64,000 nucleotides of DNA from Bacteroidia bacterium. Lineage in GTDB: Bacteria; Bacteroidota; Bacteroidia; UKL13-3. The position numbers and the translations under genes were made by a program. This document shows positions 56,347 through 64,000 of this stretch, one piece after another; the stretch's first letter is position 1; every line of letters starts with the position of its first letter. The notes beneath the pieces were generated by a model, which was not told the DNA's origin, ran no database searches, and worked only from the letters and a program-made list of their open reading frames with translations. The stretch spans positions 18,254-82,253 of the forward strand of contig JAKLJI010000012.1 of NCBI GenBank assembly GCA_023151275.1, written 5' to 3'.

Positions 56347-56791
56347 AAAACATGTTATGAAAAGAATAATTGGATTAAGCTTTTTGCTGATAGTGATGAG
56401 TCAAGTAGTCATCGCCCAGGGACCTGCACGAGAGCGAATTGAAACCATGAAAGTTGGATTTATTACTAAAAAACTCCAGCTTACAACCGAAGAAGCACAG
56501 CGTTTTTGGCCGGTTTACAACAAGTTTTCAGACGAAATGGAAAAGCTGAAAAAAAATGCAAAAACCACACTTATTGATGAATTGGGGAGTCCTGCCGCAA
56601 TGAGCGACCAGGAGGCCGATAAGGCTTTGCAGGAGATGCTTCAATTCAAACAAAACGAAGCCGAACTGATGAAAAAATATGTGGCGGAATTTAAGAAAGT
56701 ACTACCTGTGCAGAAAGTGGTAATGCTTTTCAAGGCTGAACTCGACTTTAAAAAAGAGTTACTTCGCCAATTGCGCGATAAAAGAAACTAA
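56339..56791 (+). CDS. Spy/CpxP-like periplasmic stress protein
   Basis: The protein is 150 residues from ATG 56339, or 144 from ATG 56357, which would give the neat signal peptide MKRIIGLSFLLIVMSQVVIA. The mature part is all-helical and charged, with LQLTTEEAQRFWPVYNKFSD, the region that resembles the LTxxQ motif of Spy/CpxP proteins. These proteins chaperone or report envelope stress. It is third in the sigma operon (8-nt overlap), which suggests an envelope-stress circuit. The resemblance is moderate; a general helical periplasmic protein is the alternative. Confidence 0.7.
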   Translation: MDKKHVMKRIIGLSFLLIVMSQVVIAQGPARERIETMKVGFITKKLQLTTEEAQRFWPVYNKFSDEMEKLKKNAKTTLIDELGSPAAMSDQEADKALQEMLQFKQNEAELMKKYVAEFKKVLPVQKVVMLFKAELDFKKELLRQLRDKRN

Positions 56792-56828
56792 ACAGGTTAT
56801 TTGGAAAGAAATTTTACGCAATAAGAAG

Positions 56829-56863
56829 CCTATGTCAGGTGTTGGTATGACATCTGTCATAGG
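56829..56863 (+). other. Hairpin without U-tract between the sigma operon and the CoA-transferase-family gene
   Basis: CCTATGTCAGGTGT pairs imperfectly with ACATCTGTCATAGG (one mismatch, one G-T), with a 7-nt loop. It has no T-run, so it is not a standard terminator. It could be an mRNA structure or an operator-like palindrome 33 nt before the next ATG. Confidence 0.5.
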
Positions 56864-56882
56864 CTGCGTTTATTCTGGCTTC

Positions 56883-56890
56883 TACCTTTG
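56883..56890 (+). promoter_or_regulatory. Candidate -7 element directly before the acetyl-CoA hydrolase/transferase gene
   Basis: TACCTTTG is an exact TAnnTTTG match ending 5 nt before the ATG at 56896. As at 26659 and 49406, the transcript would lack a leader. Confidence 0.38.
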
Positions 56891-56895
56891 AACGC

Positions 56896-58179
56896 ATGAA
56901 CAAAGAAACCAAATTTGTTAGCGCCGACGAAGCCGTGAAGCACATTGTTTCGCATAGTCGTGTGTTTATTCACGGTAGCGCTGCAACCCCACTCCAACTT
57001 GTTAAAGCTTTGCTGAACCGGAAATCAGAATTAAAAGACGTAGAACTGGTAAGCATATCAACCCTTGGAATTGATTTAAATGATGAAACCTTGGGAGATC
57101 ATTTTTACATCAATTCCCTTTTTGTTTCTGAATCGGTGAGAAAAGCGGTAAATGCTGACCGTGGAGATTATGTTCCCGTATTCCTTTCAGAAATTCCAAA
57201 ACTGTTTAACGATGGTTTTCTACCACTGGATGTAGCCTTGTTACACGTATCCACTCCTGATAAGCATGGGTATGTGAGCTTGGGAACTTCCATAGACGTT
57301 GCACGTGCAGCGGTTACACAGGCTAAAATCATTATTGCACAAATCAACCCCAATATGCCGCGTACCCATGGCGATGCATTTATTCCTCTTTCCATGATTG
57401 ATTATGCCGTAGAGGTAAATGATAATCTTCCGGAAGTTTTTTATGGAGAAGGGTCTGATGAAGCTTGCGCCATGATTGGAAGAAATGTTGCAGCTTTGGT
57501 TGAAGACGGAGCAACTCTTCAAATGGGTATTGGCACAATTCCAGACAATGTGCTAAAAAATCTTGGCTCTCACCGAAATCTAGGAATCCATACCGAAATG
57601 TTCTCCGATGGAGTAATTCCACTTATTAAATCAGGAGTAATCAACAATTCCATGAAGAAAATCGTAAATGGATATTGTGTAACCGGTTTCCTCATTGGCA
57701 GTAAAAAATTGTACGATTTTGTTGACGACAACCCCATTGTAAAATGCCTGGACATCAGCTATGTGAACGACCCACGCGTGATTAGTCTGAATAGCAAAGT
57801 AACCGCCATCAATAGCGCCATTGAAATTGACCTTACCGGACAGGTTTGCGCTGACTCGATTGGCACTTACCAATACTCCGGAATTGGCGGTCAAATGGAC
57901 TTTATTCGTGGTGCGGCTTTATCAGAAGGTGGTAAACCCATTATTGCCCTTCCTTCAAGAACTGCAAAAGGATTATCTCGCATTGTTCCTTACATCAAAC
58001 AAGGTGGTGGTGTAGTTACTACACGTGGACATATACATTGGGTGGTAACCGAATACGGTGCTGTAAACCTTTATGGTAAAAACATGGAGCAACGCGCTAG
58101 GATGCTTGCCAGTATTGCACATCCAGAAGACCGTGAATCTTTGGAAAAGGCTGCGTTTGAACGATTTGGTAGAATTTAA
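56896..58179 (+). CDS. Acetyl-CoA hydrolase/transferase family protein (4-hydroxybutyrate CoA-transferase-like)
   Basis: The 427-residue protein has the family landmarks SRVFIHGSAATPLQLVKALL, PRTHGDAFIPLSMID, MGIGTIPDNVLKNLGSHRNL, GIHTEMFSDGV with the likely catalytic Glu234, and GIGGQMDFIRGAALSEGGK. The Glu forms the acyl-glutamyl-CoA intermediate in family I-type CoA transfer to a carboxylate. The substrate pair (acetate, butyrate, 4-hydroxybutyrate) cannot be told by eye. It is monocistronic with a strong terminator. No fermentation genes adjoin it; the acyl-CoA dehydrogenase is 50 kb away. Confidence 0.93.
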   Translation: MNKETKFVSADEAVKHIVSHSRVFIHGSAATPLQLVKALLNRKSELKDVELVSISTLGIDLNDETLGDHFYINSLFVSESVRKAVNADRGDYVPVFLSEIPKLFNDGFLPLDVALLHVSTPDKHGYVSLGTSIDVARAAVTQAKIIIAQINPNMPRTHGDAFIPLSMIDYAVEVNDNLPEVFYGEGSDEACAMIGRNVAALVEDGATLQMGIGTIPDNVLKNLGSHRNLGIHTEMFSDGVIPLIKSGVINNSMKKIVNGYCVTGFLIGSKKLYDFVDDNPIVKCLDISYVNDPRVISLNSKVTAINSAIEIDLTGQVCADSIGTYQYSGIGGQMDFIRGAALSEGGKPIIALPSRTAKGLSRIVPYIKQGGGVVTTRGHIHWVVTEYGAVNLYGKNMEQRARMLASIAHPEDRESLEKAAFERFGRI

Positions 58180-58181
58180 AA

Positions 58182-58217
58182 ACAAAAAAGCCGCGAGAAT
58201 TTTCGCGGCTTTTTTGT
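58182..58217. terminator. Bidirectional terminator after the CoA-transferase-family gene
   Basis: A 16-bp near-perfect stem (AACAAAAAAGCCGCGA with its complement) and 4-6 nt loop, flanked by A and T runs, lies between convergent genes. Its last base touches the stop of the GNAT gene. Confidence 0.93.
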
Positions 58218-58750
58218 TAATTCCTTAAATCTTTCACCATCAGGAAATCATCGCAAACTGTTTTACCTAACTGAAATTTCCGGGTGGAATGTTTCTTAAA
58301 TCCGAACTGTTCATAGAAGGAAATGGCTCGCGTATTTTCTTGCCAAACCCCAAGATACAACCAGGAATATCCATTTCTTACCGCCTCATGAATGACATAT
58401 TGCATTAAGGCAGCACCCACTTTTCTTCCTTTAAATGCCTGGCGAACATAAATCTTTTCAATTTCAAGTATACGTCCGGTTAAGCCTTCAACCTCCACAT
58501 CCTTAATTAATTTCACATAGCCTGCGTCCTCGTAATCGTAATAAGCTACTGCATATTGTACATCCGGTTTCCGAAGATTGTACCTAATTTGATCCAACTG
58601 ATAGGTTTCCGAAATATACTTCTCCAAATCAGACGCAGGATGGTAAGGTGAAAACGCCTCCTCAAAGGTCTTTGCTCCCAATTCAGAAAGCAAAGCCACG
58701 TGCTTCTCAGCACAGGTTATTAGCTTAACATGTCCGCTATGACTGCTCAT
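58217..58750 (-). CDS. GNAT family N-acetyltransferase
   Basis: The 177-residue protein has the GNAT core: EIEKIYVRQAFKGRKVGAAL (motif A, with the acetyl-CoA pyrophosphate loop), WLYLGVWQENTRAISFYEQF and a C-terminal DDFLMVKDL. The target amine is unknown. It is last of a minus-strand operon (SDR, TPR lipoprotein, GNAT), 26 nt after the TPR gene, and ends in the shared terminator. Confidence 0.9.
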   Translation of the reverse strand: MSSHSGHVKLITCAEKHVALLSELGAKTFEEAFSPYHPASDLEKYISETYQLDQIRYNLRKPDVQYAVAYYDYEDAGYVKLIKDVEVEGLTGRILEIEKIYVRQAFKGRKVGAALMQYVIHEAVRNGYSWLYLGVWQENTRAISFYEQFGFKKHSTRKFQLGKTVCDDFLMVKDLRN

Positions 58751-58776
58751 TCCCAGGTTCTCTTTGCAAAATTCAA

Positions 58777-59451
58777 TTAACGGCGGCCGCCATTCATCAG
58801 TTGCATTAAATTCTGACGAGCTGCTATGAAATCAGGATATTCTTTTAATGCCATTTCAAAATACTTTTTGGCACCCGGCAAATCACGTTTTTGTGCAACC
58901 ATGTAAGCCTTCAAATTGTAAACAGCTGCGCGAATTGGAATCTTTTGCTTTTGTGTTTCACTAATCATAAAGTCAACACTATCCATGGAATTGACCATTT
59001 TGGATTCCAAATCCTTAACCGTTTTTTCAGAAAGCTCAAATTGCTCGGTTCCAAACTGATAAGCTGCGATTTGATACAAATAGCCCAATTTCTGAGTTTT
59101 GGCGTACAGCTTATTATAAACGTCCATTTCCTCCTCGATTCTGCCACCTTGTTGAGCTAGCAAAGCTTTCACCTGTAGGTACTTCTCATCATCAGGATGG
59201 CGCTTCAAGGCCAGCTCATTGTAATAATTGGCTGATTCAAAGTTCCGGACTGCAATGTACAATTCAGGTAATGTATCTAAATAAAGAGTCTGATTGCTAT
59301 CGGCTTGAAGAATTACCTGGGCTGCTGTAATTGCAGTTTGGTAATCTTTAATTTCCATAGCCTTGCTATATAATTGCTTGAAATCGGTCTGCGGAGCCTG
59401 ATTACAGGCAAACAAAATACTGAGCCCCAGTGCTCCCAAAAATTTGTTCAT
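58777..59451 (-). CDS. TPR-repeat lipoprotein
   Basis: The 224-residue protein has a lipoprotein signal (LSILFAC, Cys16) and about five TPR-like helix pairs (KDYQTAITAAQVILQADSNQ, SANYYNELALKRHPDDEKYL, GAKKYFEMALKEYPDFIAA). TPR lipoproteins of the envelope usually act as binding scaffolds. No enzymatic part is present. It lies 18 nt after the SDR gene and 26 nt before the GNAT gene. Confidence 0.83.
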   Translation of the reverse strand: MNKFLGALGLSILFACNQAPQTDFKQLYSKAMEIKDYQTAITAAQVILQADSNQTLYLDTLPELYIAVRNFESANYYNELALKRHPDDEKYLQVKALLAQQGGRIEEEMDVYNKLYAKTQKLGYLYQIAAYQFGTEQFELSEKTVKDLESKMVNSMDSVDFMISETQKQKIPIRAAVYNLKAYMVAQKRDLPGAKKYFEMALKEYPDFIAARQNLMQLMNGGRR

Positions 59452-59469
59452 ATGTTGTTGATAAGCGGT

Positions 59470-60498
59470 CTAAGATAAGAAGTGTTTCTGAAAATCAGAA
59501 AAAGCTTCCGCACATTCTTTTAATGTTTGCTTAACCGCCTTGAATTCAAGGCCTAAAGTACTCTTGATTCGGGAATTTGAATAATACGATTTTGTCTGCG
59601 CACTTCGGGCTGTTTCTTTTGTTAATGGCAAGCCTTTGTTACTAAAGAGTCGTTTTAAAGCATATAGGCGCCAGGCAATTTCGCCCAAAAGTGGTGTAAC
59701 ATGAATATGGGGAGGCTTATTTCCAAACAATTTTGCCAATTCATTAAACAGCTCCCTATTCTCAATACTTTCACTTACAAGCACATAACGCTTGCCAAAA
59801 TGCCCTTCCCGTGTTAACCGAACCATACATTGGGCCAAATCCTCCACATCTATATAGCCATTTACACCAAGCGTATAAAAAGGCATGCCTTTACTACCGG
59901 CTTCAATCAAACTTAAAGAGCCTTTTCTAAAATCGCCAACACCCAAAATTACACCAGGATTTACAACAACTACCTGAAGTCCTTCTTCTTTACCGCGCCA
60001 TACCTCCATTTCTGCCCTATACTTTGAAATGGCATATTGGCTATTCAATTTGCTGTCTTCCCATTGGCTATTTTCATCCAGGGTATCGCCGCTGCGTTTT
60101 CTTCCCAAAGCCGCAATTGAGCTGGTATGACAAAAGGTTTTTATCCCTTTGTCGATTGCACAATTTACCAAATTGGCTGTTCCCTGAATATTTACCCGAT
60201 GCATGTGAGCAGCATCTTTGGATGAAAAACTTACAACAGCAGCACAATGAAAAATGGAGCTAATCCCAGTCAATGCCTCTTCCAAAGAAGGCACATCCAA
60301 CACATCGGCTTCAGCCCAATGTAGGAGTTTTTCGTTTCGGAAATCAGAATTCCGACCAAAATAATGCTTAAAAATGAATTCAAATTCTTTCAAATCTGAA
60401 CTTGACCGTCGGAAAGCTCTGACTGTCAGACCCTGCTTTATCAAGGTACATACTACATGTGCTCCCAGAAATCCGGTTGCTCCGCTTACTGCTATCAA
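59470..60498 (-). CDS. NAD-dependent epimerase/dehydratase (SDR family)
   Basis: The core begins IAVSGATGFLGAHVVCTL, with the Rossmann glycine motif near the N-terminus. It also has YAISKYRAE with the catalytic Tyr and Lys and VVVNPGVILGVGDFRKG. I start at the TTG complementary to 60496-60498 because homologues begin one or two residues before this motif. This gives 342 residues. The open frame continues to an ATG at 60660, but that would overlap the divergent ureohydrolase-fold gene by 87 nt and add an atypical tail. Substrate is unknown; NDP-sugars or flavonoid-like ketones are typical. It is first in an operon. Confidence 0.82.
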   Translation of the reverse strand: MIAVSGATGFLGAHVVCTLIKQGLTVRAFRRSSSDLKEFEFIFKHYFGRNSDFRNEKLLHWAEADVLDVPSLEEALTGISSIFHCAAVVSFSSKDAAHMHRVNIQGTANLVNCAIDKGIKTFCHTSSIAALGRKRSGDTLDENSQWEDSKLNSQYAISKYRAEMEVWRGKEEGLQVVVVNPGVILGVGDFRKGSLSLIEAGSKGMPFYTLGVNGYIDVEDLAQCMVRLTREGHFGKRYVLVSESIENRELFNELAKLFGNKPPHIHVTPLLGEIAWRLYALKRLFSNKGLPLTKETARSAQTKSYYSNSRIKSTLGLEFKAVKQTLKECAEAFSDFQKHFLS

Positions 60499-60573
60499 AA
60501 CTGTGGAAATGTTGATTGGATGACGGGCTAAATTAGAGAGTTTTGAACAATAAACCTTAGAACTTTTCTCCGC

Positions 60574-61740
60574 ATGATTGCTGAAATTCTTCAACCTGTA
60601 AATGAAACGCTCCAAAACCGCATCCAAAATCATGCGAGTCCTAAAAGCCTTTACTACCAAACCCGCTTCCTTAAGGAGGACGAGCCCATTGGAACAAACT
60701 TCTCTTTGGCGATTTTAGGAATACCTGAAGACCGAGCAAGCGATGAACTCATGGGCTGCTCTGAAGCTCCAGACAGAATTCGTCATTCCCTTTACCGATT
60801 GATTAAGCCGCGCTTTGATATCCAACTGATTGACTTGGGCAACATACGCCGTGGTGCATCTGTTACCGACACTTATGTTGCTGTTAGAACGGTATTAAAT
60901 GAACTTCTCAAAGCTAAAATTCCTTTGCTCATTTTGGGCGGTAGCGATGATTTAATCACGGCTCATTTCCAGGCCTACAAAGGGGTTTCAACCAATCTAC
61001 ATCTGGTGACAGTTGATTCAAAAATCAACATGCAAATGGATAATTCCCAAGGAAAGCCCGGATACATCCCTCAAATCATTCAAACCGAATCACCCGCCTT
61101 ATTCTCCATTACTCAGGCAGGTTATCAAGGTTATTTTGTTGAACCTGAAACTTATGATGCATTTGAACGGATGAACTTTGATTTAATTAGGTTGGGAGCT
61201 CTCAGAGGTGCACTCATTTCAGATTTGGAGCCCTATTGCCGGAATGCCGATATGCTAAGTTTTTCCATGAATGCTATTCGGGCTGCCGATGCTCCAGGTC
61301 AATTTCAGGCTTCTCCAAACGGATTTAGCGGAGAAGAAGCATGTCAAATTGCACGGTATGCCGGCATCAGCAACGATTTAAGCAGCTTTGGTATTTACAA
61401 CCTTCTACCAGCCTTAGACCGCGAAGGCGTAACCAGTGAATTGGCTGCTCAAATGGCTTGGTACTTTATTGAAGGATATTGCAACCGCAAACAGGAATAC
61501 CCTGTTAAAGAAAGTTTAGATTATACGATTTATAGAACCACATCCCGATTTGGCGATGAGGAACTGGTATTCTACAAAAGCAACTTAAGCAACCGCTGGT
61601 GGATGGAGGTGCCATACCCAAAAGAACGAACAAGTCAGGAAGGAAAATTCATGGTTCCTTGTTCTTACAAGGATTATCAACAAGCCTTAAATGATGAAAT
61701 TCCCGACCGCTGGATGAAAACCTACCAAAAACTGCTTTGA
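60574..61740 (+). CDS. Ureohydrolase-fold protein lacking the manganese ligands (formimidoylglutamase-like)
   Basis: The 388-residue protein follows the arginase/agmatinase/formimidoylglutamase fold family found in Bacteroidota (LAILGIPEDRAS, LLILGGSDDLITAHFQ, FSGEEACQIARYAG). Canonical ligand motifs are degenerate. GGGH is GGSDD (residues 122-126); DxHxD is DSKIN (148-152); SxDxDxxDP is SFSMNAI (229-235). Binuclear Mn2+ chemistry is therefore unlikely and a non-catalytic role is probable. The next gene starts on its last base (TGATG). Function unknown. Confidence 0.78.
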   Translation: MIAEILQPVNETLQNRIQNHASPKSLYYQTRFLKEDEPIGTNFSLAILGIPEDRASDELMGCSEAPDRIRHSLYRLIKPRFDIQLIDLGNIRRGASVTDTYVAVRTVLNELLKAKIPLLILGGSDDLITAHFQAYKGVSTNLHLVTVDSKINMQMDNSQGKPGYIPQIIQTESPALFSITQAGYQGYFVEPETYDAFERMNFDLIRLGALRGALISDLEPYCRNADMLSFSMNAIRAADAPGQFQASPNGFSGEEACQIARYAGISNDLSSFGIYNLLPALDREGVTSELAAQMAWYFIEGYCNRKQEYPVKESLDYTIYRTTSRFGDEELVFYKSNLSNRWWMEVPYPKERTSQEGKFMVPCSYKDYQQALNDEIPDRWMKTYQKLL

Positions 61741-63062
61741 TGACCCATCAAAACACTTTTGAAAAATTGTTCTGGCCTTTGGTAATCCTGCTTCATTTGG
61801 CAGCATTCCTTCAAGCCTGGCACAGCGGAGGAATTTACCTCGTAGATTCTAAAGATTACCTAAGTCAAGCCTACAATTTTAAAACCAACTGGAGTTTATA
61901 TGCGGCTCCTTTTGATGAGCCTATTCGACCGGATTTTTACAGCTTTCGCCCTCCATTGTATGCCTGGTTTATACTAGCCATCAAAGGGATAATCAATAGT
62001 GATTATGCTGTTTTGGCGGTTCAAAGCCTGCTTAGTTTGTATACCCTATTTTCGGTAAAAAAAATGGCTGAACGCTTTGGTGTATCTGCAACGGCGTCTT
62101 CAATTGGCATCTTACTCATACTTCTTTTTTACCCCTCTCATCTCATCCATTGCAATTTTGTAATGAGCGATATCCTGTTTCAGTTCTTATGCTGGCAGGC
62201 ATTCAGAGCATCATGGCTTTCCATTGAGACGCCTAGCATAAAAAACACTTCCCTTGCAGCCCTGTTTTTTGCCTTGGCAATGCTTACAAAACCTGTTGCT
62301 TTTTTATTGGGCTTTAGTATTGCTTTGGGTTTGTTGATTTACTATTTCCGAAAATTCAGCATCAAGCTCCTTATTCCTTTTTTGATTTTGCCTGGTATCT
62401 ACCATGGTATGTGCAGCTGGAACCAAAAGGTTACGGGGTATTACCATTACAGTTCAGTGGGACCATTTTTTGTTTTGAAATACATGGCAAAGTACACCAA
62501 TGCTCAGGTTTATGGTGAAGATTGGGCGGATAGAACCCAGGACAGCATAATGCAGATTGCCGACAAGCAGCCAACTTTCGAAGGACGGTGCAAGGTGATG
62601 AATGAGGCAGGTTTGCATTTTATCAAACAAAATATTCCGGTATTTATTGGCTTCAACATCAAAGGTTGGCTTGCCTTTATGATTGATCCCGGAAGATTTG
62701 ATTGGGTTCATTTTTTAAATCTGAATGAAGAAGGATTTCCCGGCCTTTATCATTTGCTAAACACAAAAGGTTGGCTGAATGGCATACTTGAATTTTTAAA
62801 ACAAGCTCCTATCCTATTGCTTTCCATACTTGGATTAAGTTTGATTTGGAACCTACTCATATCCGGGGTTCTATTTTGGTTCTTGTTTAATCGCCAATTG
62901 CCGATTTGGTTAAGATTGCTTGCCTTCTTGTTCTTGGCATACATTATAGGTTCAACCGGTGTACTTGGCTTGGCTAGGTACAGAATTGCAGTTGCTCCAA
63001 TACTTTGGTTTGCGTTTCTAATTGGATTGAACACTGTTTTTTTTCGCAAAAAGCATGGCTGA
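61740..63062 (+). CDS. Polytopic membrane protein, GT-C glycosyltransferase-like
   Basis: The ATG at 61740 overlaps the preceding TGA by one base; a TTG one codon earlier is ignored. The 440 residues have about ten membrane segments. An acidic loop after the first span (VDSKDYLSQAYNF) and DFYSFRPPLYAWF resemble the ArnT/PMT-like (GT39/GT-C) family, which uses polyprenyl-phosphate sugars. The substrate is not predictable. It overlaps the next gene by 8 nt. Confidence 0.75.
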   Translation: MTHQNTFEKLFWPLVILLHLAAFLQAWHSGGIYLVDSKDYLSQAYNFKTNWSLYAAPFDEPIRPDFYSFRPPLYAWFILAIKGIINSDYAVLAVQSLLSLYTLFSVKKMAERFGVSATASSIGILLILLFYPSHLIHCNFVMSDILFQFLCWQAFRASWLSIETPSIKNTSLAALFFALAMLTKPVAFLLGFSIALGLLIYYFRKFSIKLLIPFLILPGIYHGMCSWNQKVTGYYHYSSVGPFFVLKYMAKYTNAQVYGEDWADRTQDSIMQIADKQPTFEGRCKVMNEAGLHFIKQNIPVFIGFNIKGWLAFMIDPGRFDWVHFLNLNEEGFPGLYHLLNTKGWLNGILEFLKQAPILLLSILGLSLIWNLLISGVLFWFLFNRQLPIWLRLLAFLFLAYIIGSTGVLGLARYRIAVAPILWFAFLIGLNTVFFRKKHG

Positions 63063-63930
63063 ATTGGAAATTTCAGAGCCTTACTCTCCGCTTGAAACAT
63101 TCTCACTTCCGGAATGGGAGCCATTTGGATTGAAAGTGGAGTTAAAACGTGAAGACCTTTCACATCCATTCATTTCGGGCAACAAATGGCGGAAATTAAA
63201 ATACCCACTTATTGAAGCTTCCAAATTGGGAAAAACCAAACTGCTTACTTTTGGTGGTCCCTGGAGTAATCATATTCTTGCCACGGCCGCAGCTGGTGCA
63301 AAATACGGTTTCAAAACAACCGGAATCATTCGTGGGGAACCCATTACTAATCCGGTTTTGAATCTGGCCCAACTTTTTGGAATGAAACTTCATTTTTGCA
63401 GTCGCGAAGCATATAAAAACAAAGAGCAATTGGCTAGCCAATACCTGAGTGAAAATGATTACCTCATTCCGGAGGGAGGTGATTGTTTAGCAGGAGAAAA
63501 GGGGGCTGGAGAAGTGCTTCAACAACTGCCAAACAACATTCACTTGTGTTGCTCGGTAGGAACCGGAAGCACATTTAGCGGGCTTTTGAAAGCTGCAGTA
63601 AATCAACAGCGAACAATTCACTTTCATGGATTTGCTGTATTAAAAGGAGCAGACTATTTGCTACCGCGATTTGAATCAGCCAACCATACTGATTTTTCCT
63701 TCCATACCGATTCTCATTTTGGAGGTTACGCAAAAACGAATCCAGAGTTACTCAACTTCATTGCCCAAGTTGCTTCTCAAACAGGGGTTTTAGTTGATCA
63801 GGTTTATGAAGGTAAAATGCTGCTTCGTTTGCACAAACTCATCACAGAGGGCTATTTCAAACCGGGAACCCATATTGTAATTCTTCACAATGGCGGATTG
63901 AGTGGCTTATTGGGATTAAGCAATAGCTAA
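63055..63930 (+). CDS. PLP enzyme of the ACC deaminase / D-cysteine desulfhydrase family
   Basis: The 291-residue fold-type II PLP enzyme has SGNKWRKLKYPLIEA, with the PLP-binding Lys, LLTFGGPWSNHILATAAA, and the phosphate-binding SVGTGSTFSGLLKAA. ACC deaminases break the cyclopropane ring; D-cysteine desulfhydrases release H2S. The choice depends on active-site residues I cannot settle. It is a little shorter than most members (about 330) but complete. It is last in the operon. No terminator is visible in the remaining 70 nt. Confidence 0.9.
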   Translation: MAELEISEPYSPLETFSLPEWEPFGLKVELKREDLSHPFISGNKWRKLKYPLIEASKLGKTKLLTFGGPWSNHILATAAAGAKYGFKTTGIIRGEPITNPVLNLAQLFGMKLHFCSREAYKNKEQLASQYLSENDYLIPEGGDCLAGEKGAGEVLQQLPNNIHLCCSVGTGSTFSGLLKAAVNQQRTIHFHGFAVLKGADYLLPRFESANHTDFSFHTDSHFGGYAKTNPELLNFIAQVASQTGVLVDQVYEGKMLLRLHKLITEGYFKPGTHIVILHNGGLSGLLGLSNS

Positions 63931-64000
63931 TCAAACAAACTTAGCTGGAAGTTGGCTTTATAGTTCAAGCATCAATTTCAATTCATCGAAGTATAAAAAA

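Noticed and set aside
60499..60660. Extended SDR start at ATG 60660
   Set aside because: It overlaps the divergent gene by 87 nt and adds a tail before the Rossmann motif that the family lacks. The TTG is nevertheless not certain.
1..64000. tRNA, rRNA, transposase or phage genes
   Set aside because: I looked for cloverleaf-like segments, rRNA-like sequence and typical mobile-element proteins in the gaps and found none. Nearly all gaps are short.

Overview
The window is a contiguous piece of a Bacteroidota chromosome, probably a free-living or host-associated relative of the Flavobacteriales, Chitinophagales or Sphingobacteriales. The evidence is several secreted proteins with C-terminal type IX secretion (T9SS) sorting domains, SusC/HmuR-style outer-membrane transport, a DUF5723 barrel protein, Bacteroidota-type promoters (TTG, about 20 bp, TAnnTTTG), scarce Shine-Dalgarno sequences and visibly AT-rich intergenic DNA. 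I see no rRNA, tRNA, CRISPR array, prophage, transposase or replication origin. Nearly all the sequence is chromosomal coding DNA in short operons.

Layout. 1-3.9 kb (minus): a DUF5723 barrel protein cut by the window edge, a large lipoprotein and a small hypothetical. 4-7.1 kb (minus): acyl-CoA dehydrogenase, then panD / flippase-like membrane protein / rfaE2. 7.3-12.7 kb (plus): a haem-acquisition-like operon with a T9SS-secreted HmuY-like protein, a TonB-dependent receptor carrying FRAP...His...NPNL, a HmuY-like lipoprotein and a PD40 propeller protein. 12.8-22.7 kb (minus): two giant T9SS surface proteins built from propeller repeats, FN3-like domains, SBBP repeats and a LamG-like domain. 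23.2-31.2 kb (plus): lipocalin, uvrA, then a glucosaminidase / SGNH / SGNH / MBOAT operon that looks like a polysaccharide or peptidoglycan O-acetylation machine. 31.2-32.5 kb holds a GC-rich inverted-repeat element, one possible tiny gene and a six-copy 114-bp palindromic tandem repeat. 32.5-33.6 kb: a haem-binding-domain protein and a histidine phosphatase. 33.65-44.2 kb (plus): a tight signalling operon with a FIST sensor, a propeller hybrid histidine kinase, a soluble kinase with ten PAS and one GAF domain, and a secreted Kazal-domain protein. 44.4-47.8 kb (plus): rplM-rpsI-rpsB-tsf-pyrH.

47.9-64 kb: isocitrate dehydrogenase with NAD-type specificity residues, a class III aminotransferase, a di-haem peroxidase gene broken by one in-frame TAA, a secreted pullulanase-type enzyme, a degenerate receiver protein, an ECF sigma / putative anti-sigma / Spy-like operon, an acetyl-CoA hydrolase/transferase-family protein, an SDR / TPR lipoprotein / GNAT operon, and a plus-strand operon with a ureohydrolase-fold protein lacking its metal ligands, a GT-C-like membrane protein and an ACC-deaminase-family PLP enzyme.

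The most interesting items are the FIST/kinase/Kazal operon, the twin HmuY-like haem locus with both secreted and lipid-anchored binders, the SGNH-SGNH-MBOAT module, the probable pseudoenzymes (receiver and ureohydrolase), the interrupted peroxidase, the palindromic minisatellite, and promoters whose -7 element lies directly against the start codon. All functions are read from sequence motifs and family knowledge. No database search was run.
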